Source of the DNA: Astropecten irregularis
Lineage: Eukaryota > Echinodermata > Asteroidea > Paxillosida > Astropectinidae
Assembly: GCA_963971285.1 (NCBI GenBank)
Contig: OZ020255.1
Coordinates: 2,108,001 to 2,172,000, forward strand
Length of the DNA: 64,000 nucleotides
Direction of reading: 5' to 3'
Shown: in pieces, positions 11,746-22,140 of the stretch
How positions within the stretch are numbered: the stretch's first letter is position 1
Layout of the letters: each line of letters opens with the position of its first letter
Program-made: the position numbers and the translations under genes
Notes under the pieces: model-generated
The model's database searches: none
What the model saw: the letters and a program-made list of their open reading frames with translations, nothing else
What the model was told of the DNA's origin: nothing

Positions 11746-12579
11746 TGGTGTCCCTAATAGTCAATTATATTTGTTCGTTTAGCAGTCAGAAGCCATGAAA
11801 CCACTAACATACCGCTATATATATCCCAAGGATCATTGAAGATACGCGCAGCATTAGCAATGCTGTAATTTCGAGAAACGGCGCATCATGGGCAGAATTC
11901 AGAAAGATTAAAAAGAAAAACATATTTGTTCACCTTTCAATGACTTCAGATTGGACTTTGTTATATGATAGAAAAACAGCCCCGTTAACTTGAAATGAAT
12001 AATACAAATCAGGTTTAATACCATCTTTTTGGCCCTCAATTATTATTATTATTCTTATCATTTTTTTGGCTCCACTCAAAAGCAACAAACTGAAATGGCA
12101 CATTGTAATATTATACCCTCAGATGTAGTTGTTATGGACATTAAATGCCTGAACCTTCTGTCGCACTGCGTGTATAATTAGCATTGAATTAACACTTAAT
12201 ATTGGTTATTTTTGCACTTTATTTCATGTTTTTTTCTCACAATTTTAGCACATTTAAAAATAATTATGAAACGAGCATTCATCTGAGAAACTTTAACTGA
12301 GACTTATTTCCCCAAAAGAGGACATATAACCTTTGGAACATTACGATTACACAAAAAAACAAGCTTTGTTTCAAGTTACATGAATTGTAATCCATGGATG
12401 GGACTGAGATATTGACCCTCAGAAGGTCACCTCTTGTTGACCCTCTGAATAAATACAACTTCAAACCGAGTAATAACTGCATATTATGCAGTTAAAAATG
12501 ATAATACATGTAATCATCATAACCATTATAATCATTGCATACTCAGTGTTTTTTAGTGCACTTGAAAAGAACCATGTGC

Positions 12580-12628
12580 TGGCACAGGTGGGATTTGAAC
12601 CTACGACCTGCTGCCTCCTGCCATTGTA
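12580..12628 (-). repeat. tRNA-derived 3' half (B-box) in repeat copy 2
   Basis: The minus strand has GGTCGTAGGTTCAAATCCCA, a good B-box, followed by CCTGTGCCAGC. This is a better preserved homologue of 10928-10975. No A-box half was found upstream of it on the minus strand. Confidence 0.6.
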
Positions 12629-12999
12629 ATAATGCTATTCCAATTAATTCCCAAGGGATTTTATAAAACTACATTTCCATTTATTTCCGTTGGGGGAAAA
12701 CAGCAGTGATTTACTATGATTTCATATTGGATAAGCAAACATAAATCTCTATCACTATCACATGGACGATAGCTCGTAAATAAAAAAATTGCACCAAGAA
12801 AAATGTTGTAGTTTCTTCTTGTTTATTGATGTCGTTGCCAATGTTTCATGTGTCTGTCAATGTGGACTCTATTTGAATCAATAGCTGATGAGAGTGTTTA
12901 TATCAGATACAATCTTACAAAGGATTCATAGGTAGATGACGGTTAGGAAAGGAGCTTCGTTCACGACGCGTTGTCTGAGTTTGTGGTATTTCCAAGTGG

Positions 13000-13375
13000 T
13001 TCAATATTATTTGCCCCTCCACGGACAAGACTGGCAACAAGAGGCAACCATGACCCTGGCCCTCCATATATTACCACCTCGGGCCAATGGGTCACCTATA
13101 CCCACGGCCAATATGTAGTTCCTCAGCTCACCACACCAAGTAGCCCTACCCAGTAGCTCAGCGGATCAAGCTTTTCTACTCCAGTGCACCCTTAGCATCT
13201 CCTACAACACTTATAACCAGCATCCTCCGAGTCAGGCAACCAGTCACTCTCATGAAGATGAACAGAACACACTGTTCGGAACGTCGAGTGTTAAACCATC
13301 GGTTCTTCTCAGAACCACAAACTCTCACAGAGAAGATTACAAGGTGTCACCACAAATCTTACCTTATGACAGGCA
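13000..13375 (+). mobile_element. 3'-end fragment of a Penelope-like element
   Basis: The last 150 bases contain GAAGATGAACAGAACACACT, then GGAACGTCGAG, ACCATCGGTTCTTCTCAGAA and AGATTACAAGGTGTCACCAC. The same block occurs twice, in opposite orientations, at 53850-54113. Frame remnants upstream (SSFSTPVHP and similar) fit the C-terminal tail of Penelope-like proteins, but no endonuclease motif is left. Family assignment comes from general resemblance of this tail to Penelope-like 3' ends and is moderate. Confidence 0.5.
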
Positions 13376-14270
13376 ACCAGGATGAAATGCGCTGTGTATG
13401 AGACTGATCGTCGTTAAATCAGAGGTCTAATGGAGAAGATGATGAAACATCGGACAATGTACATGTAAAACCTGCAGTGACATATGGAGGAGTATGGGTT
13501 AGCCTTGGATGTAGAGATCCGATATCACCCAAAACATATTATATGTATATGTAATATGAGTATTGTATCATGTATATGAGTATTGTACATCTGTGCCCTG
13601 TTGCATGAAACTTTAATTTAGAAGTACATGTAGGCTGGGCCCTAACTGGTAGGCCTACTTGACTTAAATTCAACCTTGCGTAACTCTCAACACTCTTCTT
13701 ATCTTAACTGAATTTGAAATTCTTTTTATTTTCTTTCGCATAAAAAAAAAACAAAAGAAGTCTAGCATTCTTAATTATCCTGTAGATCAAGACCGACCGT
13801 CAATCACAAACTTACTGAAAAGGGGAGTTCAGCGGCGGCGCCCCAGTTATATTACTGAGTTGGCACAAATCTCTTTATTGCCCACGGTAACGGCCCACGT
13901 CTTCCGCGTAGCGCTATATAATCTTTGGTACTCAGCATGCAGCCTTAGTAAACACTGTCAAATTATGGTCTTCGGTGGACCGGCACAGACGAATGTATTG
14001 TATGGACATTGTACCAATTATTTTAAAAGAATTGGTGTGAAATGTTCAAGCTGTTTATGCAAATACTTACCATTTTCTCCTTCAGTGTATGTGTGCACAA
14101 TGAACAATGCAAATGGCAGCCATTAAACTTTGTTGATAAGCCAAAACGTTTGTGCTGCAAATGGGTCAAAGGTCATGCCAGCCTCTTTCAAGAATATTGA
14201 CATTTAATTCAAGTATGTAGAGTTAAAAGATGGGGCTAGGGTACTTAAGAATTCAATTTAAATGTAACAT
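13376..14270. other. Non-coding stretch
   Basis: No gene or mobile element was recognised. An 88-residue frame at 13860-14126 has no family resemblance I can name and no clear splice or promoter context. Confidence 0.4.
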
Positions 14271-14274
14271 CATT

Positions 14275-14505
14275 CTTCGGTTTTTGTCAAATGCAGATTC
14301 TTGGCAAAACAAATATCAAGAAAGTTACAGTAAAAGTCATCTGTGAAATTCCCAGTCCGATATGGGGGCAGACTTTTTGAAAAAAAAAGTGAAAAACGCC
14401 CACGGATTTTCTTGTAATCTTTTCATCATTATTTTTTATCTTTGAAAGATCCATTCTCCAAAAAACATGAACAAAACTCTTGGAAATTGACAATGTTTGT
14501 TTCTG
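14275..14505. repeat. Dispersed repeat family A, copy 1
   Basis: Blocks TTTTTGTCAAA, ATATCAAGAAAGTTACAGTA, GTCATCTGTGAAATT, CAGTCC, and ATTTTTTATCTTTGAAAGATC match, in the same order and orientation, the element at 59891-60236, and in reverse the copies at 61935-62255 and 20761-20851. This copy lacks the clean AGGTA...TACCT termini. Confidence 0.75.
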
Positions 14506-14929
14506 CAGATTATTAATCTAAAAATACAACACAACAAACTAGCTGAGAAAGGTACACAATGTTAAGACTTTGCAATGCAGTTATAAGTTGTTAAAAAGAG
14601 GGCCTTGATGTTTCAAAAAATAAATTGTCAAAATATCATTCAAATACCTACAGAATACTAACATCTACCAATTAATAATGCACTTTCAATAAAATGGTAA
14701 ATTAATTAGATGTATATTGTGAAGAGCCCGAGTTATTTAAGACTGGAAATTACAAAACTTTGGCCAAACGCCCCAAAGTGCCTAAACAAAAAGTAAAACA
14801 AATACAATGTGATTTAGGGGAAATCCGTAAAAGAAATTGATTATCAAAAACACAAACACAAAAAAGCAAACAGTACAGATCCCAAGATGGTAAAAGATTG
14901 GAAATTGTAGGCTTATTATAGTAGGGTCA

Positions 14930-15085
14930 AAATACCACTTGACCCCAAAAAAATTGCAACAGAAGGTTTTATGGTATTTTCTAGTAGTATGAGGTCAGAC
15001 AAACAAAATATCAAAAATCGAGAAAAATCCAACTTCAGGAAGGGGTGACGTCATCAAAATGGCCGCCCAAAACGCTGAAAATGGC
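14930..15085 (+). repeat. Left arm of a 3.4-kb-spaced inverted repeat
   Basis: From TAGTAGGGTCAA through CAACAGAAGGTTTTATGGTA, TTTTGTTTG-like words, TCGAGAAAAATCCAACTTCA and GACGTCATCAAAATGGC, this segment is repeated in inverted orientation at 18117-18302. The two arms enclose the LINE relic and SINE at 15.1-18.1 kb. It may be one large inverted-repeat element or two independent copies of a dispersed repeat. Confidence 0.8.
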
Positions 15086-16439
15086 AAAATTATATCCAAT
15101 AACGCATTGATTTCACTCATTGTTGTGGATTCCTCAGGTGACAATGTTTGTTCAGAAGCAAATTTCTGGATGAAGTAATGAATTCTTACATAACAGTGTT
15201 CAGGTTTTGGATTTCAAAATGGCCGCCAATTGAGTAATTTTGCTTTTTATGTCAAATATGCGCTGTAAGGGAAAATGTTATGCGCTAGAAATACTTCTGA
15301 TTTTCTTTCGTTTAGCCAATATACATGTATAGTACAACTTTATGCAGCTTAATTATGAAGCCATGTGACAGTCTCTGGCGTCGTTTTGGTGATTTCTATA
15401 ATGGCCATCTCAAGGAGGGGTCAAGCACTAACTGTGCATGCTGGCATATCATTGAGATGGTCAATTGATGTGCGTAGCCTATTGAAGGTGACCCAATCTC
15501 TGTGGGGCAAGTAATCACCATGGTGGAAGTTTAGGGTGATGAACTGGATTGGTCTTTCAGTCTCTTGCCGTTTATTTTTCTATTGTTCAATGAGGTTGAA
15601 GTTAGAACATTCGGGGGAGACTGCATAACGGTTGAAGGGGTGACGAGAGCCTTCATGCCCTCATTCAGAATATGGCTCCGTCTTGGGAGGCCTTCTCTAA
15701 CAGCACATGCATCACGGTTATGTTTTTTTGCAGAACGCTGTGGACAATGCCAGTTATACATTGTACAGTGGAAGAAGCTCCACGGATGTGGGCCGAAGCA
15801 TCCGACAATAATAAGTCTTATGGAGTCCTCGGGTGACATCCAACTTCTCAGTGTGCATGCTTCTGCTCCGGACAGGACAGGCATTCTGTGGCACTTTACG
15901 CGAGGACAATTGCACCGGTTCTTAGTGTGCTCGTGCATGCTCCCCAAAGTAGACCCTGCAAGGCGGTAAAGGAGGTTGCTCCTTGGTGAAACTTTCACTT
16001 GGAGTTATTTCAGGTATTACCTGTATGTGAGCAGTCTGTCAAGTTTGACCGAAATTACATGTGGTGTTGGGGTGTAGGACAGGGCTGTCTCCTAGCCCAT
16101 AGGTGGACTTTGAGTTAAAGATTGGCATGCTTGTTTGTAAGGATCGAAGGCTGTTGCTGTGGAGAATTGGCCATGTTGATCTTCAGTCCCTATACAGTTT
16201 CAGGTAGTTTGCATCCTTTGTGATGTCCTTTGAGATGGCTTAACTCCTTCACCCAGAATACACAATCGCCAGCTTAACATATCAGCGCAATGTAGTTTTT
16301 GGGAAGATCACTGATGGGTTGGTGACAAAAAAGAGCCTTAAGGAGGTGACGACAACTGGCTTGACTATCGCTGGTTTTTTTTTTAGGATAAAGCTGCAAT
16401 TTAAGATGATGGTTGGTATGCATTCGACAAAGACTCAGT

Positions 16440-16810
16440 CGGTTTGCATTTGTAGAAGCCTCAGGATGGGGCCCATGATTGCCAGGCTGTGTCGCATGCC
16501 GCTCTGAGATCCACCAGGAAAAGGCTCGCCTTGTGGCCTACTTTGAAGGCTTCCTCAATGTCATCTGATAGCTACACGACTTTTCCGGAAACCAGCCCTA
16601 TTGTGTATGTGAGGTTTGACCATAGGTTCAAGACGAGCAAGGAGAAGTCGTCTCAGCAGGTTGAGTGACACACAAAGGAGCAAGATGGTGGCAATGGTTC
16701 TTGGGATTTTCAACGGGCTTGATGAGCTTCGGAATGGCAATAATTGCAGCTTTGGGCCAGATGACCGTCAAATGTTTTTTGCAAAGTGCGTGGACCTTGC
16801 TGGCGTCCTA
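16440..16810 (-). pseudogene. Decayed LINE reverse transcriptase
   Basis: Minus-strand translation gives HLTVIWPKAAIIAIPKLIKP, then a PLCVSLNLLRRLLLARLEP block, AGFRKSR, and, after frameshifts, GSLQSRPQGEPF and LVDLRAACDT-like remnants ending in GPILRLLQM. This is the order of RT fingers and palm (PISLL..KLLERLLLARLEP, QAGFRKGRS, VVFVDLTAAYDTVW) seen in non-LTR elements. Stops and frame changes show it is dead. Weaker remnants probably continue on both sides (15530-17050); the minus frame at 15531-15998 may be a piece of its C-terminal region, but I cannot show it. Confidence 0.6.
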
Positions 16811-17084
16811 GAACCGTCCATTTGTCAGGAATGGGTTAGTGATGGATTTTAGCTTTCTCAGAACATCTTGTCAGTCTGGGGCCTCTGCCAGTAAGGCAGT
16901 TGAAAGTCTTTCATACAGGTCGGCTGGACTACATAAAATCAATTCTTTGGACAGTCTCATCCCAGCCATGCCAGCTCTCTGATCAAGGCAGTCGGTCAGA
17001 GCAGAGGCCTTGTTTGCCTCGTCTCCACCCAGTTCAGCTAGAAGGAAGTCATTGTACTAGTTGGTATACTCTTCATCCCTGGTG

Positions 17085-17290
17085 GGAATTTAGCAAGGAC
17101 AGGTGTTGCAGGTATGGATGTCTTTGCTGGGGAGGGAGGAAAACCGGAGAATCCGCAGAAAAACCCTCGTAGCATAGAAGAGAACCAATGCACAACTCTA
17201 CTCACTTATGACCCAGGCCGGATTCGAACCCGGGCCACATTGATGAGAGGCGAGTGCCTAACGCACTTGCCACCTATGCCCTCAAGAAGC
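17085..17290 (-). mobile_element. tRNA-derived SINE
   Basis: On the minus strand the head (17290-17213) shows TAGGTGGCAAGTGCGTTAGG (A-box region) and CCCGGGTTCGAATCCGGCC (B-box). The body continues towards 17085 with GGGTTTTTCTGCGG and TTCTCCGGTTTTCCTCCC, a core motif also seen, in another form, in the SINE at 39850. This arrangement, RNA polymerase III promoter plus a conserved core, is that of animal SINEs with a shared central domain; the exact superfamily is not assigned. Confidence 0.75.
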
Positions 17291-17768
17291 TGATAGGAGT
17301 GATAGGAATATGATCCATGTCTGATGAGGAACTGGAAGGTGACATTGAGACCTATCTCAGCTTCTGAACTTCGTTCAGTCAGCCTTGCGAAAGTTCCATC
17401 TCTTCCCTGGATTGAAATTTTGAAGAAATCAGGTTGTCGGGTCTTTGTTGCGTATTGGTTGAATTGTTAGAAACACTGAAATAGACAATATTTTTTGGAG
17501 GCATATTACCACTACACATTATAATGTAGAGTTACACAATTCGACGGCCCTATCGAATTTCAAAATTGCTGTCATTTTATCAGGTCTATCGCCATTTTCA
17601 ATGTCAGTGTTGGTTACTTGCATTATAATTATCAAAATAATGTGAAGTACAATTTCACATTATAATTCACTTAACTTCACCACAATGTGATGCCCTTGCT
17701 TGCATGCATAAGATCGGCCACTTTATATGGTGATTTTCATCATCACCATGGTCGCAGATCCTGAGGGG

Positions 17769-17790
17769 GTGGGGGGGGGGGGGGGGGGGG
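17769..17790. repeat. Poly-G tract
   Basis: A run of about 22 bases, nearly all G, after TGAGGGGGTG. It is one of at least ten poly-G or poly-C runs in the window. Confidence 0.9.
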
Positions 17791-18116
17791 TACATCCCCA
17801 GGTTTTCCAATCCAATATCAACATTGAAGCATGAGCTAGGTGTCATTAAACACATGTTTTTTACATGCTGACAAGACGTATTGAATTTCTTTGAATGCAA
17901 TGAGATGAAAGTTTGCATTAAGGAGAAAGCGGTAATTTAAAATTCAATATGGCCGCCACGTCAGAGCTTTAAAATTACAATTTCAACATGTTGCCTTAAG
18001 ATAATCATTCTAAATAAATATTTGCATAAATAAAAGTCATTACAATGAATATCAGGGATACAAATCCCACTCTGAGAGGTGAATTGTTTGGAATACAAGC
18101 GATTTGAGCATGATTA

Positions 18117-18302
18117 TTTTGCCCGATACTGGAGTTTTGGCAGCCATTTTGATGACGTCACAGTTAGACCCCTTCCTGAAGTTGGATTTTTCTCGATTTT
18201 TGATATTTTGTTTGCCTGGCCTCATACTACAAGAAAATACCATAAAACCTTCTGTTGCAATTTTTTTGGGGTTAGTGCACATTTTGTCATAGATTGACCC
18301 TA
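18117..18302 (-). repeat. Right arm of the inverted repeat (partner of 14930-15085)
   Basis: This is the inverted copy of the left arm: GCCATTTTGATGACGTCA, CTTCCTGAAGTTGGATTTTT, ATACCATAAAACCTTCTGTT and TTGACCCTACTA. Similarity falls off outside these limits. Confidence 0.8.
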
Positions 18303-18524
18303 CTATTATCTGGTATTTCCCACAAACCATTTTGTATTTGTTAAACAGTCACAGGTGGAATTCCAGATCCTTAATTTGACCAGTGGTATATTCAAATACA
18401 GTACTGCAATGGCAAGTTGAACATAACTAAGGTTTGAAGTTTTGCATGGTGGAGACACTAGACATAGGAAGGCTTGCGGTAACAACATGTATCATGTATG
18501 TTGGTTATTTTTGCTGGATGCCTT

Positions 18525-18792
18525 TCATTCAGGCGTGAAGAGTGAATTGCGTAGGATCTTGATGCTGATTGGCTGAGTCGGTGGAACATGCAGGGCTGTG
18601 GAGAAGTGGCCGCCAGATGTCACTGATGTGGAACCCGATGTCTTGTGGGACGGTGTCATGACGGTATATCTCGGTGGCTTCACGTATCCTCCTTGGTGTT
18701 TGATGGGGGCGATGAGTTGGGCAGACTTCCAGTCGCGCACATGGTAGAAAAGGAGATTTTGACAAGTCTGCCATAGTTAAACATGCCCACAT
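18525..18792 (-). pseudogene. Penelope-like element endonuclease C-terminal fragment, inverted
   Basis: On the minus strand, DWKSAQLIAPIKHQ is followed (one frame away) by RRIREATEIYRHDTVPQDIG and DIWRPLLHSP. This matches the region after the GIY-YIG catalytic core of Penelope-like elements (H..DW....V......RR..EAI.I......N.D.G). The GIY-YIG core itself is absent. The fragment lies head-to-head with the plus-strand fragment beginning at about 18790; 18697-18735 and 18809-18847 are inverted copies of the same DWKSAQLIAPIKH-coding stretch. Confidence 0.72.
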
Positions 18793-19962
18793 CGCCGATC
18801 ATCACATCGACTGGAAGTCTGCCCAACTCATCGCCCCCATCAAACACTGGTACCCAAGGTAACCGTCGTCCTGAACCGAGCAGACTACACCTTCAAGGCC
18901 CTGCATATACACCGGCACATACGAATCTCCAAGGACCCCACACCTAGCATCGAAAAACGGGTTGCTAGCAAACTGCTTGCACTCCACCTCTCCGAAGCTA
19001 TACCAGCTGCCCTCTATCGACGTCTCCGTCCATCAGCCACCACCTGCCCAAGGTTCTTCGGCCAGCCCAAGATTCACAAGACAGAGATCCCGTACGTCCC
19101 ATCGCGTCTTCTAGAGGCTCTCCAACATACGAAACTGCTCGCCTCCTCGCCAACATCCTGCAACCTTTGGCGGGCAACACCCCCACCACATCACCAACTC
19201 CACCAAGTTCATCGGCCTCACCAAGGACCTCACCCTCAAACCAACAGACATCATGGTGAGCTTCGACGTAATCTCCCTCTTTTCAAATGAACCCACCGAC
19301 GAAGCCTGCTTCATCGCCAAACAACGTCTGGACCATGACCCCAGCCTACCTGACCGCACTGCTCTATCTCCAATCGAAATTGCTGATCTCCTCCACCTGT
19401 GCGTCACCTCCAGCTACTTCAAATTTCAAGACAAGTTCTACAAGCAGACTACCGGTTCCTCCATGGGCTCACCCATATCACCAGCCCTGGCCAATCTCTT
19501 CGCAGAGAATTTGAGACCTCATCCATCCTGACCGCAGACCACAAGCCCAGTCTCTGGCTGAGATACGTAGACGACACCTTCGTGATCTGGCCGCATGGAC
19601 AAGACCTCCTCAAAAACTTCCTCAACTACCTCAACCAGCAACATCCCGCTATCACCTTCACCATGGAACAAGAACAAGATGGCCAACTCCCGTTCCTTGA
19701 TGTTCTTCTCACGAGAAATGAAGATGGGTCTCTCCACCACAGGGTATACAGGAAACCCAGCCACGCCCATAGATACCTACACAAGAGATCCTTCCATCAT
19801 CCAGCTGTCAAGTCATCGGTCAACCGGACCCTTGTTCGCCGAGCCCACCAGATATGTGACAAAAACTCCCTCCATCAGGAACTCCGGCACATCAAGCCCG
19901 CCCTCATTTGTGACTTTTGTGATGCGTTGGTCAACAGGGGATTTTCACGCATACTCATGTAG
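18790..19962 (+). pseudogene. Penelope-like element reverse transcriptase, frameshifted and 3'-truncated
   Basis: It starts with a short endonuclease-tail piece (HAHIADHHIDWKSAQLIAPI), then at about 18860 jumps to RT sequence. The RT blocks in order are VVLNRADYTFKAL; SEAIPAALYRRLRPSA; FFGQPKIHKTEIP; RGSPTYETA with LLANILQPLAGN; MVSFDVISLF; FKFQDKFYKQTTGSSMGSPI; LWLRYVDDTFVIWPHGQD (catalytic YVDD at about 19564-19575); and LPFLDVLLTRNEDGSLHHRV. At least three frame changes are needed (near 19090, 19200 and 19510). After ALVNRGFS at about 19950 the similarity stops, so the GIY-YIG domain is missing from this strand. A dead copy. Confidence 0.85.
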
Positions 19963-19969
19963 GGAACCA

Positions 19970-20760
19970 ACAGCAAAAATATAATGGCGAATTAACAAAT
20001 CATAACAAATTAAGAGGCAAACTTGACCTACAAAAATGGTTTGGTAAAACATTACACCACCAGTTCAGTGAAAGGAACATATTTGGCAAAATAAAACCCA
20101 TTGAGGAGGAAAAGGTCTGTCAGAAAACCTATAAAACAATCACAACTTTTTGTGCACAAATCAATTGGGTTACTGCTCGCAGTTCCCCAGATGACATCAC
20201 ATTATTTTTTGCTCATGAATATGGAAATGCTAATTAGCATACAAACCAACAAACGTTTTTTAACCCTGAATCAGTGTGAGGAAGTGGGTAAAATCACAAT
20301 CCCCATGTACAGTTTTTTTATTGGCACATGTTGAAGCCATAATATTCCCATTGCAGAGACCCTTTAAGCCGCTTTGCCGAGGGATGTTTCTTTTGGAAAA
20401 TGCCTTATTTGACTGGACTGAACCATGCCTTGTTTTGGGGGTGGTCAGCTGAGAATGGGTATATCTAAAAAAATTCAATGGTCACCTTACCATACAATGA
20501 AAATAAAATTGAAAGGTGACGTGTTCATTATCATTTTTTATGTGCAACTTGAACACCTGTGAGAGTTCTGAGTATTTTAAAATAGTTTTTGAAATTATCA
20601 CAAGTGATTATATTATCACTGTTGTCTATGGGAGTTTATTTACTTGACTGAAGAAAATAAATTGAGATTAACAACTATAGGCTGATGAATACACGGGTTT
20701 ACACTTCGAAAAGTGCGCATGCGTGATAGTGCCTCGTTTTGAAGTTGCGATCTAAGAGAA
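19970..20760. other. Non-coding stretch
   Basis: No gene was recognised. Sequence is AT-rich with no clear repeat boundary; two short frames (20101-20334 +, 20260-20478 -) show no domain. Confidence 0.4.
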
Positions 20761-20851
20761 ATGTTCACAGATGACTGTTACTGTATCTTCCTTGATATTT
20801 ATACCGATGAATCTGTATTTTTTTGATAAAAACCAAAATATGATAATACCT
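20761..20851 (-). repeat. Dispersed repeat family A, short inverted copy
   Basis: The blocks TCACAGATGACTGTTACTGT, CTTGATATTTAT and AACCAAAATATGATAATACC are the reverse complement of the left end of the element at 59891-60236. Confidence 0.75.
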
Positions 20852-21322
20852 TTGATATTGTACAAGAGATCATCATGCAACAGAACAGTTTCATTAATCA
20901 TTCCATGACACGGACTCTTTGATGCTTGTAAATTTATTTAAAACTCCCCTCCACCGTCATGACATTCGAATTGGGAAATTTATAAGACACTTATGCAAAT
21001 AATAACCTTTCGCAAATAAAGACAATTTAAAGTGAATGGTAATTGTTTTGTTTTACTGGGGTGATTCTTTCTGTGCAGATCCAGCAAATGGGAATGTTAC
21101 AGTCAATGATCTAATATCATTAACGGATCGGAATGAATATGACGCACAAAAGGAGTCTGAACTTCTTTTTATTTTCGGCAGTTTCTCATGACCAGACAAA
21201 TGTTCCACACTTTGTATTCAAACATTCTACGAAAAATTACAATTTGAAATATTTTTTCCCGTGGAAAATATGATGTACCATTTTGATTAATTTAATTATT
21301 TTGCAAGACAAACAAAAACCAA

Positions 21323-21444
21323 GGGGCCGATTTCATAAAGCTCTGCGTTCTAGCTGAGACGCGTCGCATCTATACGGTGAGTCCATAGAGAAAGGATGCG
21401 TCTTAACTATGCGACGCGTCGTAGGTTTTATAAAATCGGCCCCA
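21323..21444. mobile_element. MITE, GGGGCCGATTT ends
   Basis: It starts GGGGCCGATTTCATAAAG and ends TTATAAAATCGGCCCC. An inner inverted pair is formed by GACGCGTCGCAT and ATGCGACGCGTC. Length is about 122 bases. Its first 13 bases resemble those of the hairpin element at 35713-35860, suggesting related families. Confidence 0.8.
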
Positions 21445-21902
21445 GCATTCCCAAGAAATAAAGAAAAGAAAATGGCAAATGAAAGTTATCTCCAATTTCA
21501 CTATTTTATGAAAGATAAATACCGTTGAATTAGGTAAAAGCTAAATCGTTGTCGGAATTATGCGGTGTGTCCGTACATCATGATGTTCCTAACTCGTCCA
21601 GCTATAACGACATCTATTGAGAGATCTGATTGGCTCAAGGCGATGGTGCTGGGGCTCCGAGATAGACTACATGAACAATATGCAAAGAAAACATTAAACG
21701 AAAGAAGAATGCATTTAAATATTATGAAATGTTGCTTTACAAATTATGTTGGTTATTTTTTAATACAAAACACTAAAAGGGCTATAGGACTATACGGGCG
21801 ATTCCAAATAGTGCGCCCTCAACAGTTTGCAATCCGCTTGCCAATCATAATGCGCACTACATGTATTTGGATTGGCCGCACAATTGAACTTGGCCTACAC
21901 AT

Positions 21903-22140
21903 TCAGTCATAGGTGTCGATTTCTTTTCATGATTGGTGGGGGATGATTGGTGATTTGGTGTTCTATGTGAGGGAGTAAAGCGACCACGGGGGGTTGAGTT
22001 TGTAGGAGGGGAGATAGGCCCTTCCTACACAAGAGACTTATACAAAAAAAAACAGAGTCGAAAGGTTCCACTTTAGAGCATTTAAAAGCGAAATACACAA
22101 GAATTAAACATAGTATAAATTTACTGCGAAGACACAAAAT
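21903..22140 (+). repeat. Dispersed repeat family B, copy 1
   Basis: The block starting CATAGGTGTCGATTTCTTTT and ending CTGCGAAGACA matches 57157-57395 in the same orientation: GTGGGGG, ACAGAGTCGAAA, AGAGCATTTAAAA, AGAATTAAACA and ACTGCGAAGAC recur in order. There is no coding potential. Confidence 0.85.

Larger units (their letters stand above)
11160..12780. repeat. Tandem-repeat copy 2 of the diverged ~1.9-kb unit
   Basis: This is the second copy, offset about 1840-1910 bases from copy 1. It has one 41-base minisatellite unit at about 12406-12446. After that unit it carries about 130 bases (12447-12575) absent from copy 1, before the tRNA-like block at 12580 resumes the match. It also retains a much better tRNA-like block at 11668-11745. 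Confidence 0.85.

Noticed and set aside
15531-15998. 155-residue minus-strand and 134-residue plus-strand frames as genes
   Set aside because: They overlap each other within a decayed LINE region and have no recognisable domain.
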